Below, in pieces: positions 23,578 through 31,600 of a stretch of DNA of 35,889 nucleotides. Location of the stretch: positions 1 through 35,889 of the forward strand of contig JACPJR010000022.1 in the NCBI GenBank assembly GCA_016187565.1. The letters run 5' to 3'. Source of the stretch: Candidatus Woesearchaeota archaeon. GTDB taxonomy: Archaea > Nanobdellota > Nanobdellia > Woesearchaeales > JACPJR01. A model generated the notes under the pieces. The model was not told the origin of the DNA. It did not search any database and saw only the letters and a program-made list of their open reading frames with translations. Made by a program: the position numbers and the translations under genes. The first letter of the stretch is position 1; each line of letters starts with the position of its first letter.

Positions 23578-24702
23578 TTATCCAGAAAGGGGAACAAACG
23601 TAATCCCACAAAATTCCTTCTCTAAAAGAGTTTGCGCTTTTTTAGTTAATAGTCCCGGACTTAAGAGGAGAATAGGTAGTTTTCGAAGCTGTCCTTGTGC
23701 ATAAACACTATGGAGATCTCCCTCATCAATCTTTTTCTTATTTCGTGCTTTACAATAAAATTGAATACTGCCCAGGGGACTGGGAACGCTGACGACACAA
23801 TCAACCTCATTATTCTTCCGTTTAATTTGTGTTTCGATGACGGTTATATTTTTCCGGGTAAGAAAACGCTCGACATGTTTGGAAAAAGCGTCCGTTATGT
23901 CAGTTTTCTTTCCCTGTTCTGAGGGAGACGGTTCTTTGACTGCTGAAATTTGTGGTTTTGCTGGCGCTTTCGATAGTTTTTGTTGTTGTGGTTGTTCTTC
24001 TGGGATTTTAGGGATAGACAACTCCGGCGACAATGCTGGCGGCTGTTTTTGTTGCGGTGATTCTACCAACCGTTCCGGTAAAATGTTTGGTAAAGGAAGA
24101 CTTTTTTCTTTTGTTTCTGTTTCCTTTTTTTCTATGTTTTCCAGTGTTTGTGGTATTGGTACTGGTTGTTTTGTTGTATTGTGGACGGGGTTTGGGGTGG
24201 GGTTTTGGGTAGGCTTTGGAGGAAGTTCAAAAGGCGTTGGCTTCTCTATCGGTAAGGGTCCCCTCCCTAATGCTTGGTTGATGATGGTGCTCGCATCTTG
24301 GGTACTTAACAGATACCATTTCCAAAATAACTCCTTGTTATCGTCAACATCAACTTCAAGCGGCTTTGCAAAATCCTTCATTGCACGAAGAGTAACCCTT
24401 GTCAAAGGGTCTAATGAACGATCTCGGAGAACCCGCTTCTCTTTCAATAAAGTGTATGTTTGCTGTTCTTTTTCATGAAGATTTTTAGTGTATTGTTGGA
24501 GTCTATACTCCTGTCCTGGAAGGTAATAAACTGGGCTTCCCCCAACTTTAACATGCGACACGAACATTCGTTTTGATGCAACCAATTCGGACAAGTGGGC
24601 GCCTGCAATGATCGTATCGGTCTGTAATATTTTTGCAATTTCTATCGGTAAAACCGGACCATGAATACGGGCAAATTCGAGTATTTTATCTCGTGCAGTC
24701 AT
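23578..24702 (-). CDS. Winged-helix protein with Pro/Gln-rich linker and nuclease-fold-like C-terminus
   Basis: I know no name for this 374-residue protein. Residues 1-65 look like a winged helix: ARDKILEFARIHGPVLPIEIAKIL, then HLSELVASKRMFVSHVKVGGSPVYYL. A helical region (70-155) leads to a disordered Pro/Gln/Thr/Lys linker (about 160-270). Residues 275-374 resemble a restriction-endonuclease-like fold: HVERFLTRKNITVIE, then NNEVDCVV (Asp301), QFYCKARNKKKI (Lys318), and a final beta-rich part. The spacing D-x16-K is right, but the acid two before Lys is Tyr316, so catalysis may be lost or altered. It stands directly before fen with 41 bp between, close to the origin. Role unknown: DNA binding or processing is inference. 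The leaderless start at ATG 24702 rests on a TATA box 26 nt upstream. Confidence 0.55.
   Translation of the reverse strand: MTARDKILEFARIHGPVLPIEIAKILQTDTIIAGAHLSELVASKRMFVSHVKVGGSPVYYLPGQEYRLQQYTKNLHEKEQQTYTLLKEKRVLRDRSLDPLTRVTLRAMKDFAKPLEVDVDDNKELFWKWYLLSTQDASTIINQALGRGPLPIEKPTPFELPPKPTQNPTPNPVHNTTKQPVPIPQTLENIEKKETETKEKSLPLPNILPERLVESPQQKQPPALSPELSIPKIPEEQPQQQKLSKAPAKPQISAVKEPSPSEQGKKTDITDAFSKHVERFLTRKNITVIETQIKRKNNEVDCVVSVPSPLGSIQFYCKARNKKKIDEGDLHSVYAQGQLRKLPILLLSPGLLTKKAQTLLEKEFCGITFVPLSG
24187..24209 (+). other. G-quadruplex-forming motif
   Basis: The plus strand reads G4-T3-G4-T-G4-T4-G3, which meets the usual G4 rule with short loops. It is on the template strand of the gene for the winged-helix/nuclease-like protein, inside the Pro/Asn/Thr linker. 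The proline-rich coding (CCC codons) may be the cause. Confidence 0.7.
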
Positions 24703-24724
24703 AAGGAAAAGAAAGGGGGGGTAG

Positions 24725-24734
24725 TTTAAATAAG
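24725..24734 (-). promoter_or_regulatory. TATA box for the winged-helix/fen operon (leaderless)
   Basis: The minus strand reads CTTATTTAAA, centred about 26 nt before the ATG at 24702. The seven C's in between on that strand leave no Shine-Dalgarno sequence, so a leaderless mRNA is likely. Confidence 0.5.
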
Positions 24735-24784
24735 TTTGTTTGGTTTGTCGGTTGAGAAGAAATGTAGATAAATAAAAAAAAGAT

Positions 24785-25000
24785 TTATTTCCGTTTGCGC
24801 ACATGTAATGCCTTTTCAATTTTCTGCTCTTCTACCTCAATCTTCACTTCTTCTTCCATAATTTTCGTTGTCAATCGCTCAATATTCGTATCTATACGCG
24901 CGATTCTCCGTTCGAGAAGCACTAAAATACGTAAACTGTAAACTATTGCAGCAAGCACACCGATAATAATTGCAAGAATAACAATTTCCAAATCTGGCAT
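24785..25000 (-). CDS. Small single-pass membrane protein with coiled coil
   Basis: A 71-residue protein. Residues 5-29 (IVILAIIIGVLAAIVYSLRILVLL) form one hydrophobic helix with the N-terminus outside or very short, and residues 30-65 form a charged Glu/Lys/Ile-rich coiled coil, ending with a basic HVRKRK tail. The gene has a strong site GGGAGGTAGG before its ATG and TATATAAAG at 25040-25050, so it is very likely expressed on its own. Its position, between a nuclease-like gene and the probable origin, is interesting, but I know no function; the basic tail could bind nucleic acid at the membrane. Confidence 0.7.
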   Translation of the reverse strand: MPDLEIVILAIIIGVLAAIVYSLRILVLLERRIARIDTNIERLTTKIMEEEVKIEVEEQKIEKALHVRKRK

Positions 25001-25040
25001 TTTACCTACCTCCCTTTTTAATAAACTGAGGAATAAGTAG

Positions 25041-25050
25041 TATATAAAGT
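25041..25050 (-). promoter_or_regulatory. TATA box of the small membrane protein gene
   Basis: TATATAAAG on the plus strand (CTTTATATA on the minus) is centred about 44 nt before the ATG at 25000, giving a leader of about 18 nt that contains the strong ribosome binding site GGGAGG. Confidence 0.5.
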
Positions 25051-25100
25051 TATCGGAAGTAAATTTTAAAAAGCTTGTTTGTAAAAAAGATACCTACAGA

Positions 25101-25124
25101 CACACCCCCATTTCTTATGGAACT
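25101..25124 (-). repeat. ORB-like origin box, left copy
   Basis: On the minus strand the box reads GTTCCATAAGAAATGGGGG followed by TGTG. It shares TTCCA, GAAA and the G-tract in the order of known archaeal ORBs (TTCCAxxxGAAACxAAGGGG), and matches the right copy exactly over CCATAAGAAAT. The two copies point toward opposite directions, with G-tracts facing outward. Confidence 0.7.
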
Positions 25125-25408
25125 GTGGTTCTTGTAGATGTTGTAACTCAAATAAAAGGTTTATTTTATGATTATAAATAGATAACCTTATCTAGTAGCT
25201 TAAAAGAAATGTAATAATTTAATAAATATAATTTAATTTTAAAAAACCCTATCATTAATTAGTACGTTCAAAGTAACAATAACAATCTTCTTTATCAAAA
25301 AAATCATTTAAAAAACTAAATTTTTGTTTATGTTAGTGGGGAGATCTATTAAAGACGTAAAACCAATCAAGTTTTATTCTATTCTACTAATACCATATAT
25401 TAATAATA

Positions 25409-25426
25409 ACCCCCATACAAAGAAAC
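25409..25426 (-). repeat. Degenerate ORB-like box
   Basis: On the minus strand it reads GTTTCTTTGTATGGGGGT. It keeps GTT-C at the start and ATGGGGGT at the end of the left box but is shorter by two bases in the middle. Weak evidence by itself. Confidence 0.35.
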
Positions 25427-25569
25427 AAATTATTACACAAAAACCTCGCCCTTCTCTTACCAAACAACCCAGTTTATTTTACTATATTTACTATATATAA
25501 TATCTCATACTACCTATACAATACATAAACGTTGCTTTTTAATTACGATACCCACCACACACAATAACT

Positions 25570-25591
25570 CCATAAGAAATTGGGGGGTGGG
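25570..25591 (+). repeat. ORB-like origin box, right copy
   Basis: CCATAAGAAAT followed by TGGGGGGTGGG, in inverted orientation with respect to the box at 25101-25124 and about 450 bp away. It sits right upstream of the orc1 promoter, so initiator binding here could also repress its own gene. Confidence 0.7.
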
Positions 25592-25612
25592 TAGTGGCCC
25601 CGAATGGAAAGG

Positions 25613-25620
25613 TATTTATA
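25613..25620 (+). promoter_or_regulatory. TATA box of orc1/cdc6
   Basis: TATTTATA is centred about 27 nt before the double ATG at 25645/25648. This would give a leaderless transcript and makes the GTG at 25594 an unlikely start. The right origin box lies 20 bp upstream. Confidence 0.5.
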
Positions 25621-25644
25621 GTAACGCTTCCTATGGAACTGACT

Positions 25645-26856
25645 ATGATGGGGGACAAATTAGTTGAATTTTTTGAAGGTGTTTTAACCAAAGAACCGTT
25701 GTTTAAAGATAAACGGGTGCTTCAAGCGACCTATACACCAGAAACAATCCTCCACAGGGATGAAGAGATCAAATCACTTGCAAATATCCTTGCTCCTGCC
25801 TTAAAATTAGATAAGCCGTCCAATGTCTTTGTTTATGGGAAAACTGGGTGTGGTAAGACCTTAACGGTAAGATACACAACAAATCAGATAACCCAGGTTG
25901 CGAAAGAGCGTGAGATTCCGTTAAGGGCCATTTACCTCAACTGCAAACTCAAACGCGTTGCAGACACCGAATACCGGCTCATTGCGCAACTTGCAAGAGA
26001 ATTTGGAAAGGAGATACCACCGACGGGGCTCCCCACCGACGAAATATATAACATATTCTATCGTGTTGTCGATTACAAAAAACAAACAATTATCCTTGTT
26101 TTAGATGAAATAGATCAACTCGTGAGCAAAGTTGGAGACGAGATCTTATACAATCTTACCAGGGTAAACACAGAATTAAAACATGCTCAAATAACCCTTG
26201 TCGGGATTTCGAATAATCTTGTCTTTGTTGACAACCTTGATCCGCGTGTTAAAAGCTCGTTAAGTGAAGAAGAAGTTGTTTTTCCACCCTATAATGCCAT
26301 TCAACTGCAACATATTTTGAAAAAGCGATCAAAAAATGCATTTAAGGAGGGCGTTCTCAGTGAGGGAGTTATTGAGAAGTGTGCTGCATATGCTGCAAGA
26401 GAGCACGGAGATGCGAGAAGGGCGCTTGAGCTCTTGCGTGTAGCGGGAGAACTTGCAGAAAGAGACCAAGAAAAGGTAGTGGAGATAACCCATATCGACC
26501 GTGCAGAAGAAAAGATAGAACGCGACAGAGTTCTTGATCTTGTTCAGACACAACCAAAACAAGTTCAAGCAACCCTTTATGCAATACTTTCTGTTTACGG
26601 GAAAACAAAACCAACAGCGATCTTTACTGGAGATATATACGACACCTATCACGAACTCTGCAAGTTGTGTGGGCTACGTCCTTTAACACAAAGAAGAGTG
26701 TCTGATGTTATTGCAGAATTGGACATGTTCGGCATCATCAATGCAAAAGTAATCTCAAAGGGAAGATATGGGCGAACAAGAGAGATTAGTCTTGCCATCT
26801 CACCATCAACAATACCTAAAATTAAAGAGGCATTAAAACACTCCCTCGACATCTAA
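25645..26856 (+). CDS. cdc6: Orc1/Cdc6 replication initiator, AAA+ ATPase
   Basis: The 403-residue initiator that binds origin boxes and helps load the MCM helicase. The AAA+ core shows Walker A GKTGCGKT (residues 65-72), Walker B LVLDEIDQL (Asp154, Glu155), sensor 1 LVGISNN and sensor 2 HGDARRALELL. The winged-helix domain follows, with TGDIYDTYHELCKLCGLRPLTQRRVSDVIAELDMFGIINAK. The opening FKDKRVLQATYTPETILHRDEEI fits the family without further extension. I set the start at ATG 25645 (25648 is equivalent) because a TATA box at 25613 predicts initiation there; a GTG at 25594 would add 17 residues. It adjoins the probable oriC and is the only initiator seen. Confidence 0.95.
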   Translation: MMGDKLVEFFEGVLTKEPLFKDKRVLQATYTPETILHRDEEIKSLANILAPALKLDKPSNVFVYGKTGCGKTLTVRYTTNQITQVAKEREIPLRAIYLNCKLKRVADTEYRLIAQLAREFGKEIPPTGLPTDEIYNIFYRVVDYKKQTIILVLDEIDQLVSKVGDEILYNLTRVNTELKHAQITLVGISNNLVFVDNLDPRVKSSLSEEEVVFPPYNAIQLQHILKKRSKNAFKEGVLSEGVIEKCAAYAAREHGDARRALELLRVAGELAERDQEKVVEITHIDRAEEKIERDRVLDLVQTQPKQVQATLYAILSVYGKTKPTAIFTGDIYDTYHELCKLCGLRPLTQRRVSDVIAELDMFGIINAKVISKGRYGRTREISLAISPSTIPKIKEALKHSLDI

Positions 26857-26895
26857 TTCCGTATCATCTATATAATCTATTTTTCCTCAGATTAT

Positions 26896-27009
26896 ACCGT
26901 AACTTTCATAGACCATTTTATAGGAAAAGACATTAATTTTCGTAATAATTTGTATGTCTTTTCCTAATAAGCAAAGGACATAAAGTTACGGTTATTAGTG
27001 TCCTTTGCT
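26896..27009. repeat. Three interlocked inverted repeats between orc1 and polD small subunit
   Basis: A: ACCGTAACTTT (26896-26906) with A' AAAGTTACGGT (26982-26992). B: TAGGAAAAGACAT (26921-26933) with B' ATGTCTTTTCCTA (26954-26966). C: AGCAAAGGACA (26970-26980) with C' TGTCCTTTGCT (26999-27009). All three are perfect (11, 13 and 11 bp). The order A-B-B'-C-A'-C' means A pairs around B and C, and C pairs across A', an H-type pseudoknot topology. B and C share AAA(A/G)GACAT, so C could also pair with B' through one G-U. It fills most of the 190-bp gap between genes. Confidence 0.85.
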
Positions 27010-27046
27010 ATGATCTATAGATGCAATCTGATATTAGGGGACGCAT

Positions 27047-28669
27047 GTGGAACCAGATCACGAGACACACAAAAAAGCAGTAGACTTTTTTTTGGATAAC
27101 AACCTTTTAATTAGCTCATCCCTTCTTCCGAATCTCAGCGCAATATTTTCTCACCAAGAACGATTTCAAAAATTACAAACATTACAAACACAAAAAGACA
27201 GTTCCCCTTTAGTTGTTACAAACGAGGCAACGTCACTTTTTGACGGAGGAACTGTTGATATTAATTGGATCGAATTTGAGCATTTGCGGGCATTGGAGGA
27301 AACAGGAAAAGACCCCATTGGCTACCGGCGCTTTTTTGAATACATTCTGAAAACCAAATACACATCAGAGCAAAAGGTAATGAAGGAGACTGAAGAAACA
27401 ACCGCGAAAAAAGGCGTTACCATTCGCATGACGTATGGAGAACAAACAAAAAAAGTATCTGTTCCGGATTTTTTAGCACATTTCACTGCGCGCTATAACA
27501 CCCTTCAGAAATATTTGGAAGTCAGACGAGAGCTCCAACGTCCGCTGTCGATAAGTCGTTTGACCCAAAAAAAAGACAAGGAAAATGTCATGTTTATCGG
27601 CCTTGTTCATGACAAGCAGACGACGCAGGGAGGCAATATCCTCCTCACCATGGAAGACCCAACTGGAATGATTAAGGCGGTTGTCCATAAGGATAATCGG
27701 CAGATCATTGCACTTGCTCAAGAACTGGTTTTAGACGAGATGGTCGGTGTTGTAGGAACGTTTAATGGAAGTATGGTGTATGTGAGTTCACTTATTCTAC
27801 CCGACGTTCCTCTTGATAAGGAGTTCAAAAAGGCGCCCGATGAAGTTTATGCCGCATTTGTTGCAGATCTCCATGTCGGTGCAAAAGCATTTTTAAAAAG
27901 CGAATTTCTGAAGTTTATACAGTGGATTAACGGCCAAACCGGTTCTGAGACACAACGCGACCTCGCTCGAAAAGTACGTTATTTATTTATTGTTGGCGAT
28001 TTAGTTGAAGGGGTCGGCATTTATCCGGGACAAGATAAGGATTTAGAAATTCCCGATATCAAGGCGCAGTATAACGAGTTTACTCAATTAGTAAAACAAC
28101 TTCCAAGTTCTTTAGAGATCGTTCTTTGCCCCGGTAATCATGACGCTGTTCGCTTGGCAGAGCCTCAACCCCAGATTCCGAGAGAATATATCGAAGAGCT
28201 TTATGCATTACCTAATGTTCATCTTGTTTCAAATCCTGCATTGGTTAGGATTCATGCAAGTGAAGAATTTCCTGGATTTGATGTACTGATGTATCACGGC
28301 TACAGTTTCCCCTATTACGCAAGTAATGTTGACTCGATTCGTCTTCAAGGAGGACAAGATCGAACCGACCTCATCATGAAGTTTCTTCTCCAGCGACGAC
28401 ATTTAGCACCATCACATACCTCAACATTATACCTTCCTACGTATCAAAGCGATCCACTTGTTATTGATACGGTACCAGATTTTTTCATTACGGGGCACCT
28501 CCATCGTTCATCTGCGCACATCTACCGAAATGTTACCATGCTGGCCTGTTCGTGTTGGATTCCCCAAACGCCCTTCCAAGAGAAACTAGGAATCAATCCA
28601 CAACCCTGTCGTTTAATTGTTACTAACTTACAGACGAGACAGGTTAAAGTGCTTAAGTTTGGTGAATGA
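27047..28669 (+). CDS. polB: DNA polymerase D small subunit (DP1), exonuclease
   Basis: The 540-residue small subunit of the archaeal replicative polymerase PolD, with Mre11-like 3'-5' exonuclease. The phosphoesterase motifs are complete and in order: DLHVGAKAF (about 275), GDLVEGVG (about 317), CPGNHDAVRLAEPQP (about 362), YHGYSFPYY (about 416) and TGHLHRSSAHIYRN (about 482). An OB-fold segment (about 180-260: VMFIGLVHDKQTTQGG, GMIKAVVHKDN) and a long N-terminal part precede them. The start is GTG at 27047 with AGGGG upstream. The large subunit follows with one base of spacing (stop 28669, ATG 28671), so the two are one operon. The gap to orc1 holds the interlocked palindromes. Confidence 0.96.
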   Translation: MEPDHETHKKAVDFFLDNNLLISSSLLPNLSAIFSHQERFQKLQTLQTQKDSSPLVVTNEATSLFDGGTVDINWIEFEHLRALEETGKDPIGYRRFFEYILKTKYTSEQKVMKETEETTAKKGVTIRMTYGEQTKKVSVPDFLAHFTARYNTLQKYLEVRRELQRPLSISRLTQKKDKENVMFIGLVHDKQTTQGGNILLTMEDPTGMIKAVVHKDNRQIIALAQELVLDEMVGVVGTFNGSMVYVSSLILPDVPLDKEFKKAPDEVYAAFVADLHVGAKAFLKSEFLKFIQWINGQTGSETQRDLARKVRYLFIVGDLVEGVGIYPGQDKDLEIPDIKAQYNEFTQLVKQLPSSLEIVLCPGNHDAVRLAEPQPQIPREYIEELYALPNVHLVSNPALVRIHASEEFPGFDVLMYHGYSFPYYASNVDSIRLQGGQDRTDLIMKFLLQRRHLAPSHTSTLYLPTYQSDPLVIDTVPDFFITGHLHRSSAHIYRNVTMLACSCWIPQTPFQEKLGINPQPCRLIVTNLQTRQVKVLKFGE

Positions 28670-28670
28670 G

Positions 28671-31600
28671 ATGAAACGGGACCAACAAATAGACCAATAT
28701 TTTGAACAAATTATGCAGGAGGTAGACAAGGTTATTGTTCAGGCTCAACATGCAAGGAAAAAAGGATACGATCCAGAAGCAAAAGTAGAAATTCCTCTTG
28801 CGCGGGATATGGCTGAGCGTGTTGAAGGTCTTATTAGCGCAGCGGCACCCCAGATCATTGGATCGGGTATTTCAAAACGCATCAAAGAACTAGAGCAAGA
28901 ATATGGCGCACTTGATTGGCGAATTTCATTAGTCATTGCAGAGGAGATTGCTCATGAGAAATTCTGTACCTTTAAAGACAAAAAAGAAGCAATGGAGGTT
29001 GGCATTCGTGTTGGTTTTGCTTACCATACACTCGGGACAGTTGCATCACCCTTAGAGGGATTTGTTGAAATAAAAATCCGCCAGCGTGCAGACGGAAAAG
29101 AGTACTTCGCTTTGCAGTACTCTGGACCTATTCGAAGTGCCGGCGGAACCGGAGCTTCAGTTTCTGTCCTCATCGCAGATTATGTTCGGAAAAAGATGGG
29201 ATACGCTTCCTACGATCCAACAGAACAAGAAGTCAAGCGTATGATTACTGAACTCTACGATTATCATGAACGAGTAACTAATTTGCAGTATCTTCCCAGC
29301 GAGCAGGAAATTGAATTTTTGGTGAAACATTTGCCAGTGCAAATCGATGGAGACCCTTCAGAAAAAATAGAAGTCTCTAACTACAAAGATCTTCCGAGGA
29401 TCGAGACCAACACGGTAAGAAATGGGCCGTGTCTTGTTATCGGTGAATGTTTAGCACAAAAAGCACCGAAACTATGGAAGCAGCTTGGAAAGTGGGGAAA
29501 GGATTTTTCATTAGATCATTGGGGTTTTTTAGAGGCATTTATTGCACTTCAAAAAAATATTAAAGCACATCTTCAAACAAAAAGCACTTCAAAAACAAGC
29601 GTTAGCGCAGATTATACCTATATCAAAGATCTTGTTGCCGGAAGACCGGTTCTTGCGCATCCGCTTCATGTTGGCGGATTTCGCTTGCGTTATGGGCGCT
29701 CTCGCGTTTCAGGTTACTCGTCCGTAAGTATCCATCCTGCCACCATGCACATTCTTAACGAATACATCGGCACAGGCACTCAGTTAAAGGTCGAGCGTCC
29801 GGGAAAGGCATGCGCATTAACGGTCTGTGATACTATTGAAGGTCCTATTGTCAAACTTGATGACGGTTCAGTTGTTCTTTTGCAAGACGAGATTTCGGCA
29901 AAGAAAAGTGCGAAAAAAGTATCACAGATTCTGTTCTTAGGAGATTTTCTCGTGAATTATGGAGATTTTTTGAACAGAGCACACCCCCTCATTCCTTGTG
30001 GGTATTGTGAGGAATGGTACGCACAAGAATTGGAAAGAGCAACCGTTAACCTCTTTGGATCTTTAGATACGCAAAAGCTGGCTAGTTATACTGAACTTGA
30101 CGCAGAACTACTCAGCACGTTTATGCGTCATCCAACGACGACGTTTATGGATGGCGGTACGGCACTTATTTTAACAAAGAAGCTGCAAATCCCCCTCCAT
30201 CCACGGTATACATATCACTGGCGATTGATTTCTAAGCAACAATTATTACTCCTCATCGAGTGGTTAGCTAAAGCGAGTTATGAGGGAGATGTTCAAAACA
30301 TACAGAAGATCATTCTTCCTCTCACCCAAAACCACGAGCAAGCAAAAAGTGTCCTGGAATCAATAGGGTTTCCCCACCAGGTTATCAATAACGAGTTTGT
30401 CATCATCGATAAGGATCATGGAACGGTACTCGCAAACCTTTTTGCTTTGGGAGACACCGAACAACAAGCAAAGATCAAAGCACAGGTCAGTACGTCAATG
30501 ACGACGTCAACCCCCGAGGACCTTCTGATGCTTATCGGAGAGTTTTCGCGATTGCCTCAACGAGACAAATCGGGCACATTTATCGGAGCACGGATGGGAA
30601 GACCTGAGAAAGCAAAACTCCGAAAATTAACAGGAAGCCCGCATATTCTCTTTCCGGTTGGAGAACAGGGAGGAAAGCTTCGAAGTTTCCAGGCGGCCTT
30701 AGAATTGGGGCACATCACTGCAGATTTTCCCCTCTATTATTGTGCTGCCTGTAAATCATCAACCATCTTGAGTGTGTGTGAACGTTGCGATCTACCAACA
30801 CAGCGAAAGTACCATTGTAAAACCTGCGGTCTCCTTGATAAACCAGAGTGTGAGCGTCATGGAAAGTGTGCAACATGGACGACGCAAAAATTAGAGATTG
30901 GAAAATATTTTGATGCACTCTTGAAAAAACTTGACACAAAGACTTACCCTGATTTGATTAAAGGGGTTCGGGGGACCTCGAACAAAGACCACATCCCCGA
31001 GCACCTTCTCAAGGGGATTTTGCGTGCAAAGCACGATGTTTATGTCAATAAAGACGGTACCTGCCGCTTTGATATGACGCAACTTCCCATCACCCATTTC
31101 AAACCAATAGAGATAGGGACGAGCGTTCAACGACTTCAGGAGATGGGATATACCCACGACATCTATGATGCGCCGTTGACTAACAACCAGCAAATTCTTG
31201 AACTGTTTCCACAAGACATTATCCTGCCAATGTCTGTAGGCTCCCAGGATGCCGGCGCCCAGATTGTTTTTTTTCACATCGCTGCTTTTGTCGACGAGCT
31301 TCTTGAGAAGCTTTACGGACTTCCACCATACTACTGCCTTGGCAACTACAAGGATCTTGCAGGTCATTTAGTATTAACCTTAGCACCACACACCTCTGCG
31401 GGGATCATAAATAGGATCATTGGATTCTCTGACACGCAAGGACTTTTTGCTCATCCCATGGTACATGCAGCGACACGAAGGGATACTGATGGAGATGAGG
31501 CGTGCAGTATGTTATTGTTGGACGTCTTGCTAAATTTTTCTAGACATTATCTTCCTGCACATCGAGGAAGCACCCAAGACGCGCCCCTCGTTATGACCTC

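Larger units (their letters stand above)
25051..25644. other. oriC: Probable replication origin (oriC), AT-rich with ORB-like boxes
   Basis: This 0.6-kb non-coding stretch between the small membrane protein gene and orc1/cdc6 is strikingly AT-rich (for example 25150-25330 and 25380-25510), as needed for unwinding. At its two ends lie inverted copies of a G-tract box that resembles archaeal origin recognition boxes. A further, weaker copy lies at 25409-25426. Location beside orc1/cdc6 and next to PolD is the classical archaeal origin arrangement. There is no gene inside it. Confidence 0.72.

Noticed and set aside
23837-24478. 213-residue plus-strand open frame rich in Gly, Phe, Ser and Cys
   Set aside because: It is the antisense of the Pro/Gln-rich linker of the winged-helix/nuclease-like gene, with low complexity and no ribosome binding site or family resemblance.
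25594-25644. GTG start of orc1 at 25594
   Set aside because: The TATA box at 25613-25620 falls inside this extension, and the family sequence starts after the double ATG.
30891-31367. 158-residue minus-strand open frame inside the PolD large subunit
   Set aside because: It is a shadow of an obvious conserved gene; no homologous pattern is seen in its translation.
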